In this document: in pieces, positions 7,625 through 15,896 of the stretch
Position numbering within the stretch: the stretch's first letter is position 1
Layout of the letters: every line of letters starts with the position of its first letter
NCBI RefSeq assembly: GCF_900142385.1
Contig: NZ_FRAQ01000001.1
Span: 1,860,001 to 1,924,000 of the forward strand
Length of the DNA: 64,000 bases
Source: Marinobacter antarcticus
Lineage (GTDB): Bacteria; Pseudomonadota; Gammaproteobacteria; Pseudomonadales; Oleiphilaceae
Direction: 5' to 3'
Program-made: the position numbers and the translations under genes
Notes under the pieces: model-generated
Seen by the model: only the letters and a program-made list of their open reading frames with translations
Database searches by the model: none
What the model was told of the DNA's origin: nothing

Positions 7625-9112
7625 ATGGCCAAGGCCCAGATTCTGATTGTTGAAGATGACCGTGACCTGCGCGAGGCGCTGGTAACCACTCTGGAACTGG
7701 CGAAATTTCGCGTCCGCGAGGCCTCGAACGCTCATGAGGCGCTGGCACGGCTAGCAGAGGCTCCGGTCGATATGGTGGTCAGCGATGTGAACATGCCCGG
7801 GCTCTCCGGTCATGAGTTGCTGGGCGAGGTGCAACGCTTGTATCCCGGTTTGCCGATGATGCTGATTACAGCGTATGGGCAGATCAGCCACGCGGTTTCA
7901 GCCATGCAGTCCGGTGCTGTGGACTATCTGGTAAAGCCGTTTGAGCCGAAGGTGCTCGTTGATGCAGTCACCAAGGTAGTGGGCGGAAGCCGTCAGAAGC
8001 CTGGCGATGAGCAGCCTGTGGCTGAGGATCCGGCCAGTAAGCGTATATTCCAGCTGGCAGCCAAAGTGGCTGGCAGTGATTCGACGGTGATGATCTCCGG
8101 GGAAAGCGGGACCGGTAAAGAAGTTCTGGCCCGGTATGTTCACCAGCAGTCGCCACGGGCGGATCAACCTTTTGTCGCCATTAACTGTGCGGCTATTCCT
8201 GAAAACATGCTTGAAGCGATTCTGTTCGGCCATGAGAAAGGTGCCTTTACCGGCGCAGTTGCATCCGCCCCCGGAAAGTTCGAGCAAGCCAATGGTGGAA
8301 CGATTCTGCTGGACGAAGTTTCGGAAATGGACCCCGGGCTCCAATCCAAACTGCTCCGGGTTTTGCAGGAGCGGGAAGTTGAGCGCGTAGGTGGTCGTAA
8401 AACCATCTCGCTGGATGTTCGTGTGATTGCCACGACTAACCGGGATCTGGCGGATTTCGTGCGGGAAGGGCGGTTCCGGGAAGATCTCTACTACCGGCTG
8501 AGTGTGTTTCCTATCCACTGGCAGCCGCTGCGGGAACGTCCGCTGGACATACTTCCGATGGCAACGTCGCTGCTGAAGAAGCATTGTCGCAAGATGAAAC
8601 TGACCGGTATCAGCTTTGCTGCCGATGCCCGCAGCGCGCTGATTCAGCATAGGTGGCCCGGCAACGTGCGGGAACTGGACAACGCTATTCAGCGTTCGTT
8701 AGTTCTGCACCAGGGGAATGTGATTCACGCAGGCGATCTGTGCCTCGAGATTGGCGCCAGCGGACGTTTTGATGGCCACGGAACTGTAGCGGCCCCGGTA
8801 GCACCGGCATCTGTCGCTCCACCTTTTGAAGAAGCGCATCTGCAGCAACCGGAACAGCTGGGTGCAGTAACACCGGTCCCCGGATTTTCTGAATCCGATC
8901 ACCCGGCCCCGGTATCAATTGAAGCTGGATCGCTCGGAGATGATCTGCGGCAGCAGGAGTTCCGTATAATCATCCAGACACTCAGAAAAGAGCGTGGGCG
9001 TCGCAACCGGGCCGCAGAGCAACTGGGTATTAGCCCGAGAACTCTGAGATACAAACTGGCCCAGATGCGTGATGCCGGGATTGATCTGGATGCAGAGTTG
9101 GACATGGCGTAA
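7625..9112 (+). CDS. fleR: FleR, sigma-54 response regulator
   Basis: A 495-residue NtrC-type regulator. The receiver domain (1-120) has acidic-pocket residues EDD at 10-12, phospho-acceptor Asp54 (VSDVNMPG) and Lys104 (VKPF). The AAA+ domain (about 140-370) has Walker A GESGTGKE and the sigma-54 loop GAFTGA. A proline/alanine-rich linker of about 80 residues leads to a C-terminal Fis-type helix-turn-helix (RNRAAEQLGISPRTLRYKL). It is the partner of FleS and probably activates the fliE promoter just downstream. A strong terminator closes the transcript 42 bp later. Confidence 0.95.
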   Translation: MAKAQILIVEDDRDLREALVTTLELAKFRVREASNAHEALARLAEAPVDMVVSDVNMPGLSGHELLGEVQRLYPGLPMMLITAYGQISHAVSAMQSGAVDYLVKPFEPKVLVDAVTKVVGGSRQKPGDEQPVAEDPASKRIFQLAAKVAGSDSTVMISGESGTGKEVLARYVHQQSPRADQPFVAINCAAIPENMLEAILFGHEKGAFTGAVASAPGKFEQANGGTILLDEVSEMDPGLQSKLLRVLQEREVERVGGRKTISLDVRVIATTNRDLADFVREGRFREDLYYRLSVFPIHWQPLRERPLDILPMATSLLKKHCRKMKLTGISFAADARSALIQHRWPGNVRELDNAIQRSLVLHQGNVIHAGDLCLEIGASGRFDGHGTVAAPVAPASVAPPFEEAHLQQPEQLGAVTPVPGFSESDHPAPVSIEAGSLGDDLRQQEFRIIIQTLRKERGRRNRAAEQLGISPRTLRYKLAQMRDAGIDLDAELDMA

Positions 9113-9122
9113 GCAGTCTTTT

Positions 9123-9147
9123 GTAGTACCCCTTCGTAGTACCCCTT
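9123..9147. repeat. 12-bp tandem direct repeat
   Basis: GTAGTACCCCTT occurs at 9123-9134 and again at 9136-9147 (13-bp period), directly between the fleR stop codon and its terminator. It is probably a slippage duplication. Confidence 0.7.
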
Positions 9148-9153
9148 ATTTTG

Positions 9154-9177
9154 GCACCCGTATGGGTGCTTTTTTTT
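9154..9177 (+). terminator. Rho-independent terminator of fleSR
   Basis: GCACCC-gtat-GGGTGC followed immediately by eight T residues. It sits 42 bp after the fleR stop codon. Confidence 0.9.
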
Positions 9178-9251
9178 GGGTGATTTCCGGGCCCGTCGCA
9201 CCCTGATCAATTTAACGCCAGTGTCCGGCAGGCGCCGTTCCATGGTGTTGT

Positions 9252-9265
9252 AGGACACCTGTCCT
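9252..9265. repeat. Short palindrome AGGACA-CC-TGTCCT
   Basis: Perfect 6-bp arms around two bases, 12 bp left of the DnaA-box-like inverted repeat. It could be an operator. No family is recognised. Confidence 0.4.
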
Positions 9266-9276
9266 TGCCGTGTTAA

Positions 9277-9309
9277 CAATGTTATCCACAGGTTTTGTGG
9301 GTAACATTG
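9277..9309. repeat. Inverted repeat made of two DnaA-box-like 9-mers
   Basis: Arms 9277-9290 and 9296-9309 are 14 bp long with one T-G mismatch and a 5-base spacer. The left arm contains TTATCCACA (9282-9290), the consensus high-affinity DnaA box. The right arm gives TTACCCACA on the minus strand, one base off consensus. There is no T-run, so it is unlikely to be a terminator. Confidence 0.6.
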
Positions 9310-9436
9310 AATATTACAAAGATTCCGGTTCAAATACAGAAACCGCCACTTTCTCTCCGTCAAAATTCCGCCGTCAGTGATTTTTTCTATGATTTTTGTT
9401 CTTCTAACTAACTGTTAATAAGAATGAAATAAATTA

Positions 9437-9453
9437 TGGCCTGACCATTGCTT
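9437..9453 (+). promoter_or_regulatory. Sigma-54 promoter of the fliE operon
   Basis: TGGCCTGACCATTGCTT has GG at 9438-9439 and GC at 9450-9451 (N10) with a consensus TTGCT -12 element. It lies 65 bp before fliE, matching RpoN/FleR-dependent hook-basal-body control. Confidence 0.75.
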
Positions 9454-9517
9454 GGCCCTGATCAATAAAGTCAGACCAGCAAGCCTGCCCCTGTTGGGGT
9501 GGTGTCAGGAGAAAGTT

Positions 9518-9886
9518 ATGGTTCAGCGTGCCGACATCAATAGCGTTCTGTCCGATATCCGTTCACTGCGTTCGCAAATGAATCAGAACCAGCGTGTTGA
9601 GCAGGATCAGTCGGTGCGTGGCCGCATTGACGGCCCGCGCCAGGTTGATCAGACCGGGCAGACGTCGAATTTCGGCGATATGCTCAGCAATGCAGTCAAC
9701 AACGTGAACGAGGTTCAGCAAAATGCCGGTGCCCTGCGGACCGCATACGATATGGGCGACCCCAATGTGGACATCACTCGGGTAATGATTGCTGCCCAGA
9801 AGTCTTCTGTGTCTTTCGAGGCTTTGACCCAGGTGCGTAACCGCGTGGTCAAGGCTTACGAAGACATCATGAATATGCCGATCTGA
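9518..9886 (+). CDS. fliE: FliE, MS ring-rod junction protein
   Basis: A 122-residue FliE. It connects the FliF MS ring to the proximal rod and is the first substrate of the flagellar export gate. The C-terminal segment (VDITRVMIAAQKSSVSFEA...TQVRNRVVKAYEDIMNMPI) is the diagnostic family signature; the N-terminus is polar and likely disordered. The start at 9518 follows CAGGAGAAAGTT, while the longer in-frame reading overlaps the promoter. It is the first gene of the fliEFGHIJ transcript, 15 bp before fliF. Confidence 0.93.
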   Translation: MVQRADINSVLSDIRSLRSQMNQNQRVEQDQSVRGRIDGPRQVDQTGQTSNFGDMLSNAVNNVNEVQQNAGALRTAYDMGDPNVDITRVMIAAQKSSVSFEALTQVRNRVVKAYEDIMNMPI

Positions 9887-9901
9887 TAACGGAGTACAGA
9901 C

Positions 9902-11620
9902 ATGGCCAGCGTTCCCGCAGAAACTACCTCAAACATGCCAGCCGCTCAGGGTGGTGATCGCTCCGAGAGCAACAGCGACATGTTTCTGGGATTTAACCGC
10001 CTGAACCTTCTGCGCCAGGTCGGCCTGATGGTGGGCCTCGCTGCCAGCGTTGCCTTGGGAGTTGCGGTTGTGCTTTGGGCCCAGGAGCCGAACTACCAGC
10101 CAGTGGTGGGGGACTTGTCGGCGTACAACCCTCAGGACGTGACCACGATCCTCGATAGCAACGGCATCGATTACAAAATGGATACGCGCACAGGTGCTCT
10201 GCTGGTGCCTTCCGATCAGGTCTTTAATGCGCGGCTCAAGCTGGCTGCCGAGGGCGTGACAGATCAGAAGACCATGGGCTACGAGTTGTTGGACCAGGAT
10301 CGCGGGTTAGGCACCTCCCAGTTCATGGAAACCATCAGCTATCGCCGTGGCCTTGAGGGTGAACTGGCGCGCACCATTAGCAGCATGCGTGGCGTTCGCG
10401 GTGCCAGGGTTCATTTGGCTATTCCCGAGCGTTCCGTATTCGTGCGGGATGCCCGTGATCCGACTGCCTCGGTTTTCCTGGAGGTCTTTGCAGGCCGTCG
10501 CCCCGAGCACGAACAGATTGCAGCGATTGTGAACCTGGTCGCCGGCAGTATTCCGATGATGAACAAAGATCATGTCACGGTTGTTGACCAGAACGGCAAT
10601 CTGCTGACCGGGAATGAAAGTCGTGGCGATGGCGAGCGTATGCAGGATCAGTACGACTACACCTCGCGTCTGGAAGAGGGGCTGACACGCCGTGTTTCCT
10701 CTTTGATCGCACCCATTGTTGGCGAAGGCCGGTATCGGGCAGAAGTTTCTGCAGACCTGGATTTTTCGTCGGTGGAGCAGGCGGAGGAACTGTTCAACCC
10801 AGATCAGCAGGCGGTTCGCAGTGAGCGTGATCTGACAGAAGAGCGTGTTGCCGGCTTCAACGGTGGCATCCCGGGAGCATTGTCCAATCAGCCGCCTGCC
10901 AATGCCACAGTGCCGGAACAGGTAAATGCAAATACAAATACAAATGCGGGTGGCGCTGATGGCGCAGCGCCGGCACAGCCTGTTAACGTACGCAAGGAAT
11001 CTACCCGCAACTATGAGATGGATCGTACGGTCAGCTACACCCGGCAGGAGCTTGGGCGTGTGAGGCGGGTGACCGTTGCGCTTGCAGTTGATGATATGAA
11101 AGTGGTTGATCCGGAAACCGGCGATGTAACCTATGAGGCTTGGCCTGAGCAGGAGTTGCAGCGCCTGAGTATGCTGGTGCGTGATGCAGTGGGCTACTCC
11201 GCAGCCCGTGGCGACAGCGTAACCGTAATGAATACCGCGTTTGCTCCCGAAGAGGAATTTGAATTTGAAACACCGGGGTTCTGGGAGCAGCCCTGGTTCT
11301 GGGATCTGATGAAACAGGTATTGGCCGGTCTGGTTATTCTGGTGCTGGTGCTTGGCTTACTGCGCCCGACGTTGAAAAGCCTGTCTGGTGGCGGGCGCCG
11401 CGAGCGGGGGGAAGATTCCGATTCCGGTGGTTATGGCGGTTACGATGATGCTGGCAGCGACGATGCCTTGCGCCAGGCAATGGCTCCTCAGGACGACCTG
11501 CTTTTGCCGGGGGCTACAGACAGTTATGATAGGCAATTGAATGCGCTTAAAGGCCTAATCGCCGAAGACCCGGCGAGGGTTTCTCAGGTGATGCGCCAGT
11601 GGGTGAACGTTGATGACTGA
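9902..11620 (+). CDS. fliF: FliF, MS-ring protein
   Basis: A 572-residue membrane protein forming the MS ring in the inner membrane. Transmembrane segments lie at about 37-58 (LMVGLAASVALGVAVVLWA) and about 470-490. Between them are the ring-building YscJ/FliF domains (containing QFMETISYRRGLEGELARTI) and a polar, Asn/Ala-rich insertion near 325-360. The cytoplasmic C-terminus ends in an FliG-binding helix (LKGLIAEDPARVSQVMRQW). It overlaps fliG by 8 bases, indicating translational coupling and matching the 1:1 contact of the two proteins. Confidence 0.96.
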   Translation: MASVPAETTSNMPAAQGGDRSESNSDMFLGFNRLNLLRQVGLMVGLAASVALGVAVVLWAQEPNYQPVVGDLSAYNPQDVTTILDSNGIDYKMDTRTGALLVPSDQVFNARLKLAAEGVTDQKTMGYELLDQDRGLGTSQFMETISYRRGLEGELARTISSMRGVRGARVHLAIPERSVFVRDARDPTASVFLEVFAGRRPEHEQIAAIVNLVAGSIPMMNKDHVTVVDQNGNLLTGNESRGDGERMQDQYDYTSRLEEGLTRRVSSLIAPIVGEGRYRAEVSADLDFSSVEQAEELFNPDQQAVRSERDLTEERVAGFNGGIPGALSNQPPANATVPEQVNANTNTNAGGADGAAPAQPVNVRKESTRNYEMDRTVSYTRQELGRVRRVTVALAVDDMKVVDPETGDVTYEAWPEQELQRLSMLVRDAVGYSAARGDSVTVMNTAFAPEEEFEFETPGFWEQPWFWDLMKQVLAGLVILVLVLGLLRPTLKSLSGGGRRERGEDSDSGGYGGYDDAGSDDALRQAMAPQDDLLLPGATDSYDRQLNALKGLIAEDPARVSQVMRQWVNVDD

Positions 11621-12656
11621 TCAATCCAGGCTGTCGGGTGGCGATGAGCCCCAGAAGCCCCAGCGGAAAATTCCGCGGGTAGAGCAGGCCGCGATCCTGC
11701 TGATGTCTCTGGGCGAGGCGGATGCCGCCGAAGTGCTCAAGCATATGGGCCCGAAAGAAGTTCAGCGGGTGGGTGTTGCCATGGCCCAGATGAAAGACGT
11801 CAGCAAAGATGACGTCTCTTACGTGTTAACGCAGTTCGTAGAAGCGGTGGGTGGCCAGACTGGGCTGGGCGTGGGTAATGATGACTATATCCGCGCCATG
11901 CTCACCCAGGCTTTGGGTGACGACAAGGCCGCCAGCCTGATCGATCGCATTCTCATTGGTGGCAATACCACCGGGCTGGACACGCTTAAATGGATGGAGC
12001 CAAGAGCCGTCGGCGATATCATCCGCTATGAGCACCCGCAAATTCAGGCCATTGTTATCTCTTACCTGGACCCTGATCAGGCTGCCGAGATTCTTGCAAC
12101 GCTGGATGAGAAAGTTCGCCTCGATGTCATGATGCGGGTTGCCTCGCTGGAAAGCATCCAGCCCCAGGCTCTGCAGGAACTGAACGACATTCTGGAAAAA
12201 CAGTTTTCCGGCGGCTCAGCGGCCCAGACCAGCCGCATAGGTGGTGTAAAGCGTGCCGCGGATATCATGAACTTTATGGATCGCAGTATAGAGGGCAGCC
12301 TGCTGGACTCCATCAAGGATATGGATCCGGATCTCGCCTCTACCATCGAAGACCTCATGTTTGTATTTGATAACCTCAAGGATATTGATGACAGGGGTAT
12401 TCAGGCGTTGTTGCGTGAGGTGTCCTCGGAAGTTCTCGTAGTTGCTCTCAAGGGCGCTGACGGCGGGGTTCAGGAAAAGATCTTCAAGAACATGTCCAAG
12501 CGCGCCGCCGAGTTGCTGCAGGATGACCTGGAGGCCAAAGGCCCGGTGAAGGTCAGCGACGTCGAGTCTGCCCAGAAAGACATTATTACCATTGCCCGTC
12601 GCATGGCTGAAGCGGGAGAAATCACGCTTGGCGGTGCCGGTGAAGAAATGATGTGA
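11613..12656 (+). CDS. fliG: FliG, flagellar motor switch protein
   Basis: A 347-residue rotor protein that binds FliF through its N-terminal domain, FliM through the middle and the stator through the C-terminal domain. The N-domain starts EQAAILLMSLGE, the C-domain has the charged torque helix (SSEVLVVALKGADGGVQEKIFKNMSKRAA), and an EHPQ motif is present at about residues 130-133. The ATG at 11613 lies within the fliF end; a TTG three bases earlier is possible. The fliG stop overlaps the fliH start by one base. Confidence 0.96.
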   Translation: MTDQSRLSGGDEPQKPQRKIPRVEQAAILLMSLGEADAAEVLKHMGPKEVQRVGVAMAQMKDVSKDDVSYVLTQFVEAVGGQTGLGVGNDDYIRAMLTQALGDDKAASLIDRILIGGNTTGLDTLKWMEPRAVGDIIRYEHPQIQAIVISYLDPDQAAEILATLDEKVRLDVMMRVASLESIQPQALQELNDILEKQFSGGSAAQTSRIGGVKRAADIMNFMDRSIEGSLLDSIKDMDPDLASTIEDLMFVFDNLKDIDDRGIQALLREVSSEVLVVALKGADGGVQEKIFKNMSKRAAELLQDDLEAKGPVKVSDVESAQKDIITIARRMAEAGEITLGGAGEEMM

Positions 12657-13618
12657 TGAAAGACTCCTCCAAAGATCTCTCCAGAGCAGCTTCCAGAGAC
12701 CCTAGTCGCATTCCCAAAGAGCAGTTAACTGCCTACGAGCGATGGGAGCTTCCGCTGCTGGATGCCAGTGGCAATGAGGTTGCTCGTGAGGAGGAGCGTA
12801 ATGTCAAACCTCTGACGGCAGGTGACCTTGCCGAAATTCGCCAGGCTGCGCTGGAAGACGGCCTGAAGGAAGGCCGGGAGCAGGGTTTTCAGGAGGGCCG
12901 CACCGAAGGGTATGAACAGGGCCATAAGGAAGGATTCGAAACTGGCCAGGCTGAGGGGAAGGAGCGAGGACAGAGTGAAGGCTATGACGAAACCCGGGCA
13001 GAAGTAACCGCAGGCCTGGATCGCCTCGAACCGATGCTGGGCGAGCTGTTGCTGCCAATCCGCCAGCACCAGGATGAGATTGAAACCTCGCTGCTCAATC
13101 TCACCATGGTACTTGCCCGGGCCGTTGTTTACCGCGAGCTGACCATTGACTCCTTGCAAATCCGGCAGGTGGTGCGCCGGGCATTAGAGGCTCTGCCGTC
13201 GACGGCGGACAATGTCCGGATTCATGTTCATCCGGACGACTGCAGTGTTGTTCGTGAAGTGGCGGAACGCTTTGAAGCGGCCGCCTCCGTTCTGGAGGAT
13301 GACAGCATCTTGCCTGGCGGTTGCCGGGTCGAAACCCGCAACAGTCTCGTCGACTTTACCGTTGAAAAGCGCTTTCAGCGTGCTGTTCAGAGTATGCTTG
13401 AGCAGCAGACAGATGACGGTGAGGGCGGCGAGCCCGAAGAGCTGGGCGCCCTGATGGATGACCTGACTGACTTTCAGCGAGATGTATTGAGCTCACCGGA
13501 TAAAACCCCGAACGAAGACCCAGTCGAAAACAAACTTAGCGAAGACACCTCCATCGAAGACACCTCCATCGAAGACAACCCCATCGAAGGCAAGCGTGAT
13601 GACATCCTCCCTGGCTGA
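12656..13618 (+). CDS. fliH: FliH, regulator of the flagellar export ATPase
   Basis: A 320-residue protein that dimerises and tethers FliI to the export gate and C-ring. It shows the typical FliH glycine-repeat helix (a run of E-G-x-x-x-G units at about 70-115, such as [18 protein letters not shown]), then the conserved C-terminal FliH domain (about 130-260). The tail after residue 270 is long, acidic and partly repetitive (see the 15-nt repeat), longer than in E. coli FliH (about 230 residues). The ATG at 12656 overlaps the fliG stop codon. The 3' end overlaps fliI by 20 bases. Confidence 0.92.
   Translation: MKDSSKDLSRAASRDPSRIPKEQLTAYERWELPLLDASGNEVAREEERNVKPLTAGDLAEIRQAALEDGLKEGREQGFQEGRTEGYEQGHKEGFETGQAEGKERGQSEGYDETRAEVTAGLDRLEPMLGELLLPIRQHQDEIETSLLNLTMVLARAVVYRELTIDSLQIRQVVRRALEALPSTADNVRIHVHPDDCSVVREVAERFEAAASVLEDDSILPGGCRVETRNSLVDFTVEKRFQRAVQSMLEQQTDDGEGGEPEELGALMDDLTDFQRDVLSSPDKTPNEDPVENKLSEDTSIEDTSIEDNPIEGKRDDILPG
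13541..13585 (+). repeat. 15-bp tandem repeat inside the fliH 3' end
   Basis: GAAGACACCTCCATC occurs perfectly at 13541-13555 and 13556-13570, and with two changes at 13571-13585. It encodes [15 protein letters not shown]. The unit is in frame, so copy-number change would lengthen the tail without a frameshift. Confidence 0.85.
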
Positions 13619-14999
13619 TCGCCTGGATCGATACCAGGCTTATTTGCGTGCAGAGCCTGAGCCGGAGCTATCAGGCCGCCTGACCCGAATGGTAGGGCTG
13701 ACGCTGGAGTGCGTTGGCTGCCCTATGGTGGTGGGGGATCGCTGTGTGATAAAAGGCCAGGGTTCAGGCACCGTTGAGGCCGAAGTCGTGGGGTTTGAGG
13801 ATGACAAGGTCTACCTTATGCCGCTGACCGCCATCGAAGGCCTTAAACCAGGCGCCAGGGTGGTTCCGCTAGCCTCCGCAAGTCGCGTTCCTGTTGGCCC
13901 TCTTATGCTGGGTCGTGTGGTGGATGGCAGCGGCGAACCCCTCGATGGCAAAGGCCCGCTCCAGGCAGAGGCCCGGGTTCCGCTGACCGGAGAAATCATA
14001 AACCCCCTCAACCGGGCACCTGTAAGGCAGTCCATGGATGTTGGCATTCGGGCTATTAATGCCCTGCTGACCGTTGGTCAGGGCCAGCGTCTGGGGCTGT
14101 TTGCTGGCAGTGGTGTTGGTAAAAGTATGCTGCTGGGTATGATGACCCGGTTCACCGATGCCGACGTTATCGTGGTTGGGTTGATCGGTGAGCGTGGCCG
14201 GGAGGTCAAGGAATTCATTGAAGATATTCTGGGTGAAGAAGGGCTGGCCAGATCGGTTGTGGTTGCTGCTCCGGCGGATGACTCACCGCTGATGCGCCTG
14301 CGCGCAGCCATGCTTACGACTCGGATTGCCGAATACTACCGGGACAAGGGCAAGCGAGTGCTTCTGCTGATGGACTCGCTTACCCGATACGCCCAGGCTC
14401 AGCGTGAAATTGCGCTGGCGGTTGGCGAACCACCTGCCACCAAAGGTTATCCACCTTCCGTATTCGCCAAGTTGCCGCAGCTGGTGGAGCGCACCGGCAA
14501 TGGTTTGCCCGGAGGTGGTTCGATCACCGCGTTTTATACCGTGCTGACCGAAGGTGACGATCAGCAGGATCCCATTGCGGATGCAGCCAGGGCGATCCTG
14601 GATGGCCATATTGTGCTCTCGCGCCGGCTTGCAGAAGAAGGGCACTATCCTGCCATCGACGTTGAGGCTTCTATCAGCCGGGTTATGCCGCAGGTGACAG
14701 AAACCGAGCACTTCGCCCGGTCCCAGCGGTTCAAACAGGTCTATTCACGTTATCAGCAGGCCCGGGATCTGATCAGCGTAGGCGCCTATGTGAAGGGCTC
14801 CGATCCGGAAACCGACTTCGCCATTACCCATATCGGGAATATGCGCCAGTTCCTGCAGCAGGGGCTGAACGAGCGCGCTTCACTAACCGAGAGCATCGAG
14901 GGGCTGCTATCTGTGGTGCCCGAACGTCGCTCACCGGAACGCCGCAAGTCTGCTGTTCCTGATCCCGATGCCGCCAATGCAAGCAGAGGTGTCAGTTGA
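13599..14999 (+). CDS. fliI: FliI, flagellar export ATPase
   Basis: A 466-residue member of the F1/type III secretion ATPase family. Walker A is AGSGVGKS at 169-176. Further hallmarks are [15 protein letters not shown], the Walker B region [18 protein letters not shown], and the substrate-specificity segment [18 protein letters not shown]. It energises loading and unfolding of export substrates, held by FliH. The ATG at 13599 is used, with a GTG just before it. It starts within the fliH end and its stop overlaps the fliJ start. Confidence 0.96.
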   Translation: MTSSLADRLDRYQAYLRAEPEPELSGRLTRMVGLTLECVGCPMVVGDRCVIKGQGSGTVEAEVVGFEDDKVYLMPLTAIEGLKPGARVVPLASASRVPVGPLMLGRVVDGSGEPLDGKGPLQAEARVPLTGEIINPLNRAPVRQSMDVGIRAINALLTVGQGQRLGLFAGSGVGKSMLLGMMTRFTDADVIVVGLIGERGREVKEFIEDILGEEGLARSVVVAAPADDSPLMRLRAAMLTTRIAEYYRDKGKRVLLLMDSLTRYAQAQREIALAVGEPPATKGYPPSVFAKLPQLVERTGNGLPGGGSITAFYTVLTEGDDQQDPIADAARAILDGHIVLSRRLAEEGHYPAIDVEASISRVMPQVTETEHFARSQRFKQVYSRYQQARDLISVGAYVKGSDPETDFAITHIGNMRQFLQQGLNERASLTESIEGLLSVVPERRSPERRKSAVPDPDAANASRGVS

Positions 15000-15442
15000 T
15001 ATTGCGTTCTCAGCGCCTGACCGTAGTGCTTGCGCTGGAAGAGCGCAAGGAGCAGGAAGCGCTGGAGCGGATGGGCAAGGCCCGGGAACTGATGGAGCAA
15101 CACAAGGGTCAGATAGAAAACCTCAACAGCTACCAGCAGGAATACCGGGATCAGATCCGCAACAGTCAACACGGCGTGGTGCAGGTCAGTCGTTTGCAAG
15201 CGTGGCAGGCGTTTATTGCGCAGCTTGATCAGGTTATCCTGCAGCAGCAAAAGCAGCTGGTTCAGACCGAAGCGGTTTTTGAGACTCGTCGACGGGAGTG
15301 GCAGCACGCCTGGGAGCGTCGGCGAGGTATGGAGAAATACATCGAGACCTGTCGTAAGCAAGAGCAAAGAGTTCAGGATCTGCAGGAGCAAAAGATGTCT
15401 GATGAAGCCGCTGGCCGTGCTTTTGCGCGCCGCCGCCGCTGA
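14996..15442 (+). CDS. fliJ: FliJ, export chaperone escort protein
   Basis: A 148-residue, strongly charged coiled-coil protein (long heptad-like stretches from about 10 to 140, rich in E, Q, K and R), as in FliJ. FliJ sits in the FliI ring like the F1 gamma subunit and recycles export chaperones. The chosen start is TTG at 14996, overlapping the fliI stop and six bases after AGAGG. It ends the fliEFGHIJ block; a 124-bp gap separates it from hsbA. Confidence 0.88.
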   Translation: MILRSQRLTVVLALEERKEQEALERMGKARELMEQHKGQIENLNSYQQEYRDQIRNSQHGVVQVSRLQAWQAFIAQLDQVILQQQKQLVQTEAVFETRRREWQHAWERRRGMEKYIETCRKQEQRVQDLQEQKMSDEAAGRAFARRRR

Positions 15443-15566
15443 CGCTTGCCCTGAATCAATCGCAATTCCATGCAAACTGACTGCGCTGGGCTATCCTTAT
15501 AGAAACTCAGGTCGCGTCACAAGTGGCGGCTGGATGTTTCAGTGAATACCACCGGAGGTTTTGCGG

Positions 15567-15872
15567 ATGCCGATCCAGACCCGCCGCAGTCACGACGGTC
15601 AGACTCTGATTATCAGAATAGAGGGGCGCTTTGATTTCAGCACCCATCAGGCCTTCCGCGATGCGTACGAGCATGGCGGTAAGGATGTGCGCGGTTACAT
15701 TGTGGATTTGTCCGAAGCAACCTATCTCGACAGCTCAGCGCTGGGTATGTTGCTTTTGCTGAGGGACTACGGCGGGGGTGACAAGGCCAGTATTGCCATT
15801 GAAAATTGCAATAACGATGTCCGCAAGATTCTGACCATTTCCAATTTCGAGCAACTGTTCACCATTCGGTGA
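15567..15872 (+). CDS. hsbA: HsbA-like STAS-domain anti-sigma-factor antagonist
   Basis: A 101-residue single STAS domain. The phosphorylatable serine lies in YIVDLSEATYLDSSALGML, with Ser56 at the position reported for Pseudomonas HsbA. In that system HsbA partners with FlgM (anti-FliA) or the diguanylate cyclase HsbD depending on its phosphorylation, which HsbR sets. The ATG at 15567 follows GGAGG by eight bases. hsbR and hptB follow in the order the pathway predicts, which strongly supports this name. The gene sits inside the flagellar locus here. Confidence 0.85.
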   Translation: MPIQTRRSHDGQTLIIRIEGRFDFSTHQAFRDAYEHGGKDVRGYIVDLSEATYLDSSALGMLLLLRDYGGGDKASIAIENCNNDVRKILTISNFEQLFTIR

Positions 15873-15896
15873 TTGCTCAGGCCGCCGGAACCTGTG

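Larger units (their letters stand above)
9113..9517. other. 405-bp intergenic region between fleR and fliE
   Basis: No coding region is convincing here. From left to right it holds a 12-bp tandem direct repeat, the fleR terminator, two palindromes (one composed of DnaA-box-like sequences) and the sigma-54 promoter of fliE. The stretch between 9310 and 9436 is AT-rich and could hold enhancer-like FleQ or FleR sites, but I cannot point to one. Confidence 0.7.

Noticed and set aside
8899..9363. Minus-strand reading frame across the fleR end and the intergenic region
   Set aside because: It is antisense to the well-supported fleR helix-turn-helix, crosses a terminator and lacks any family signature.
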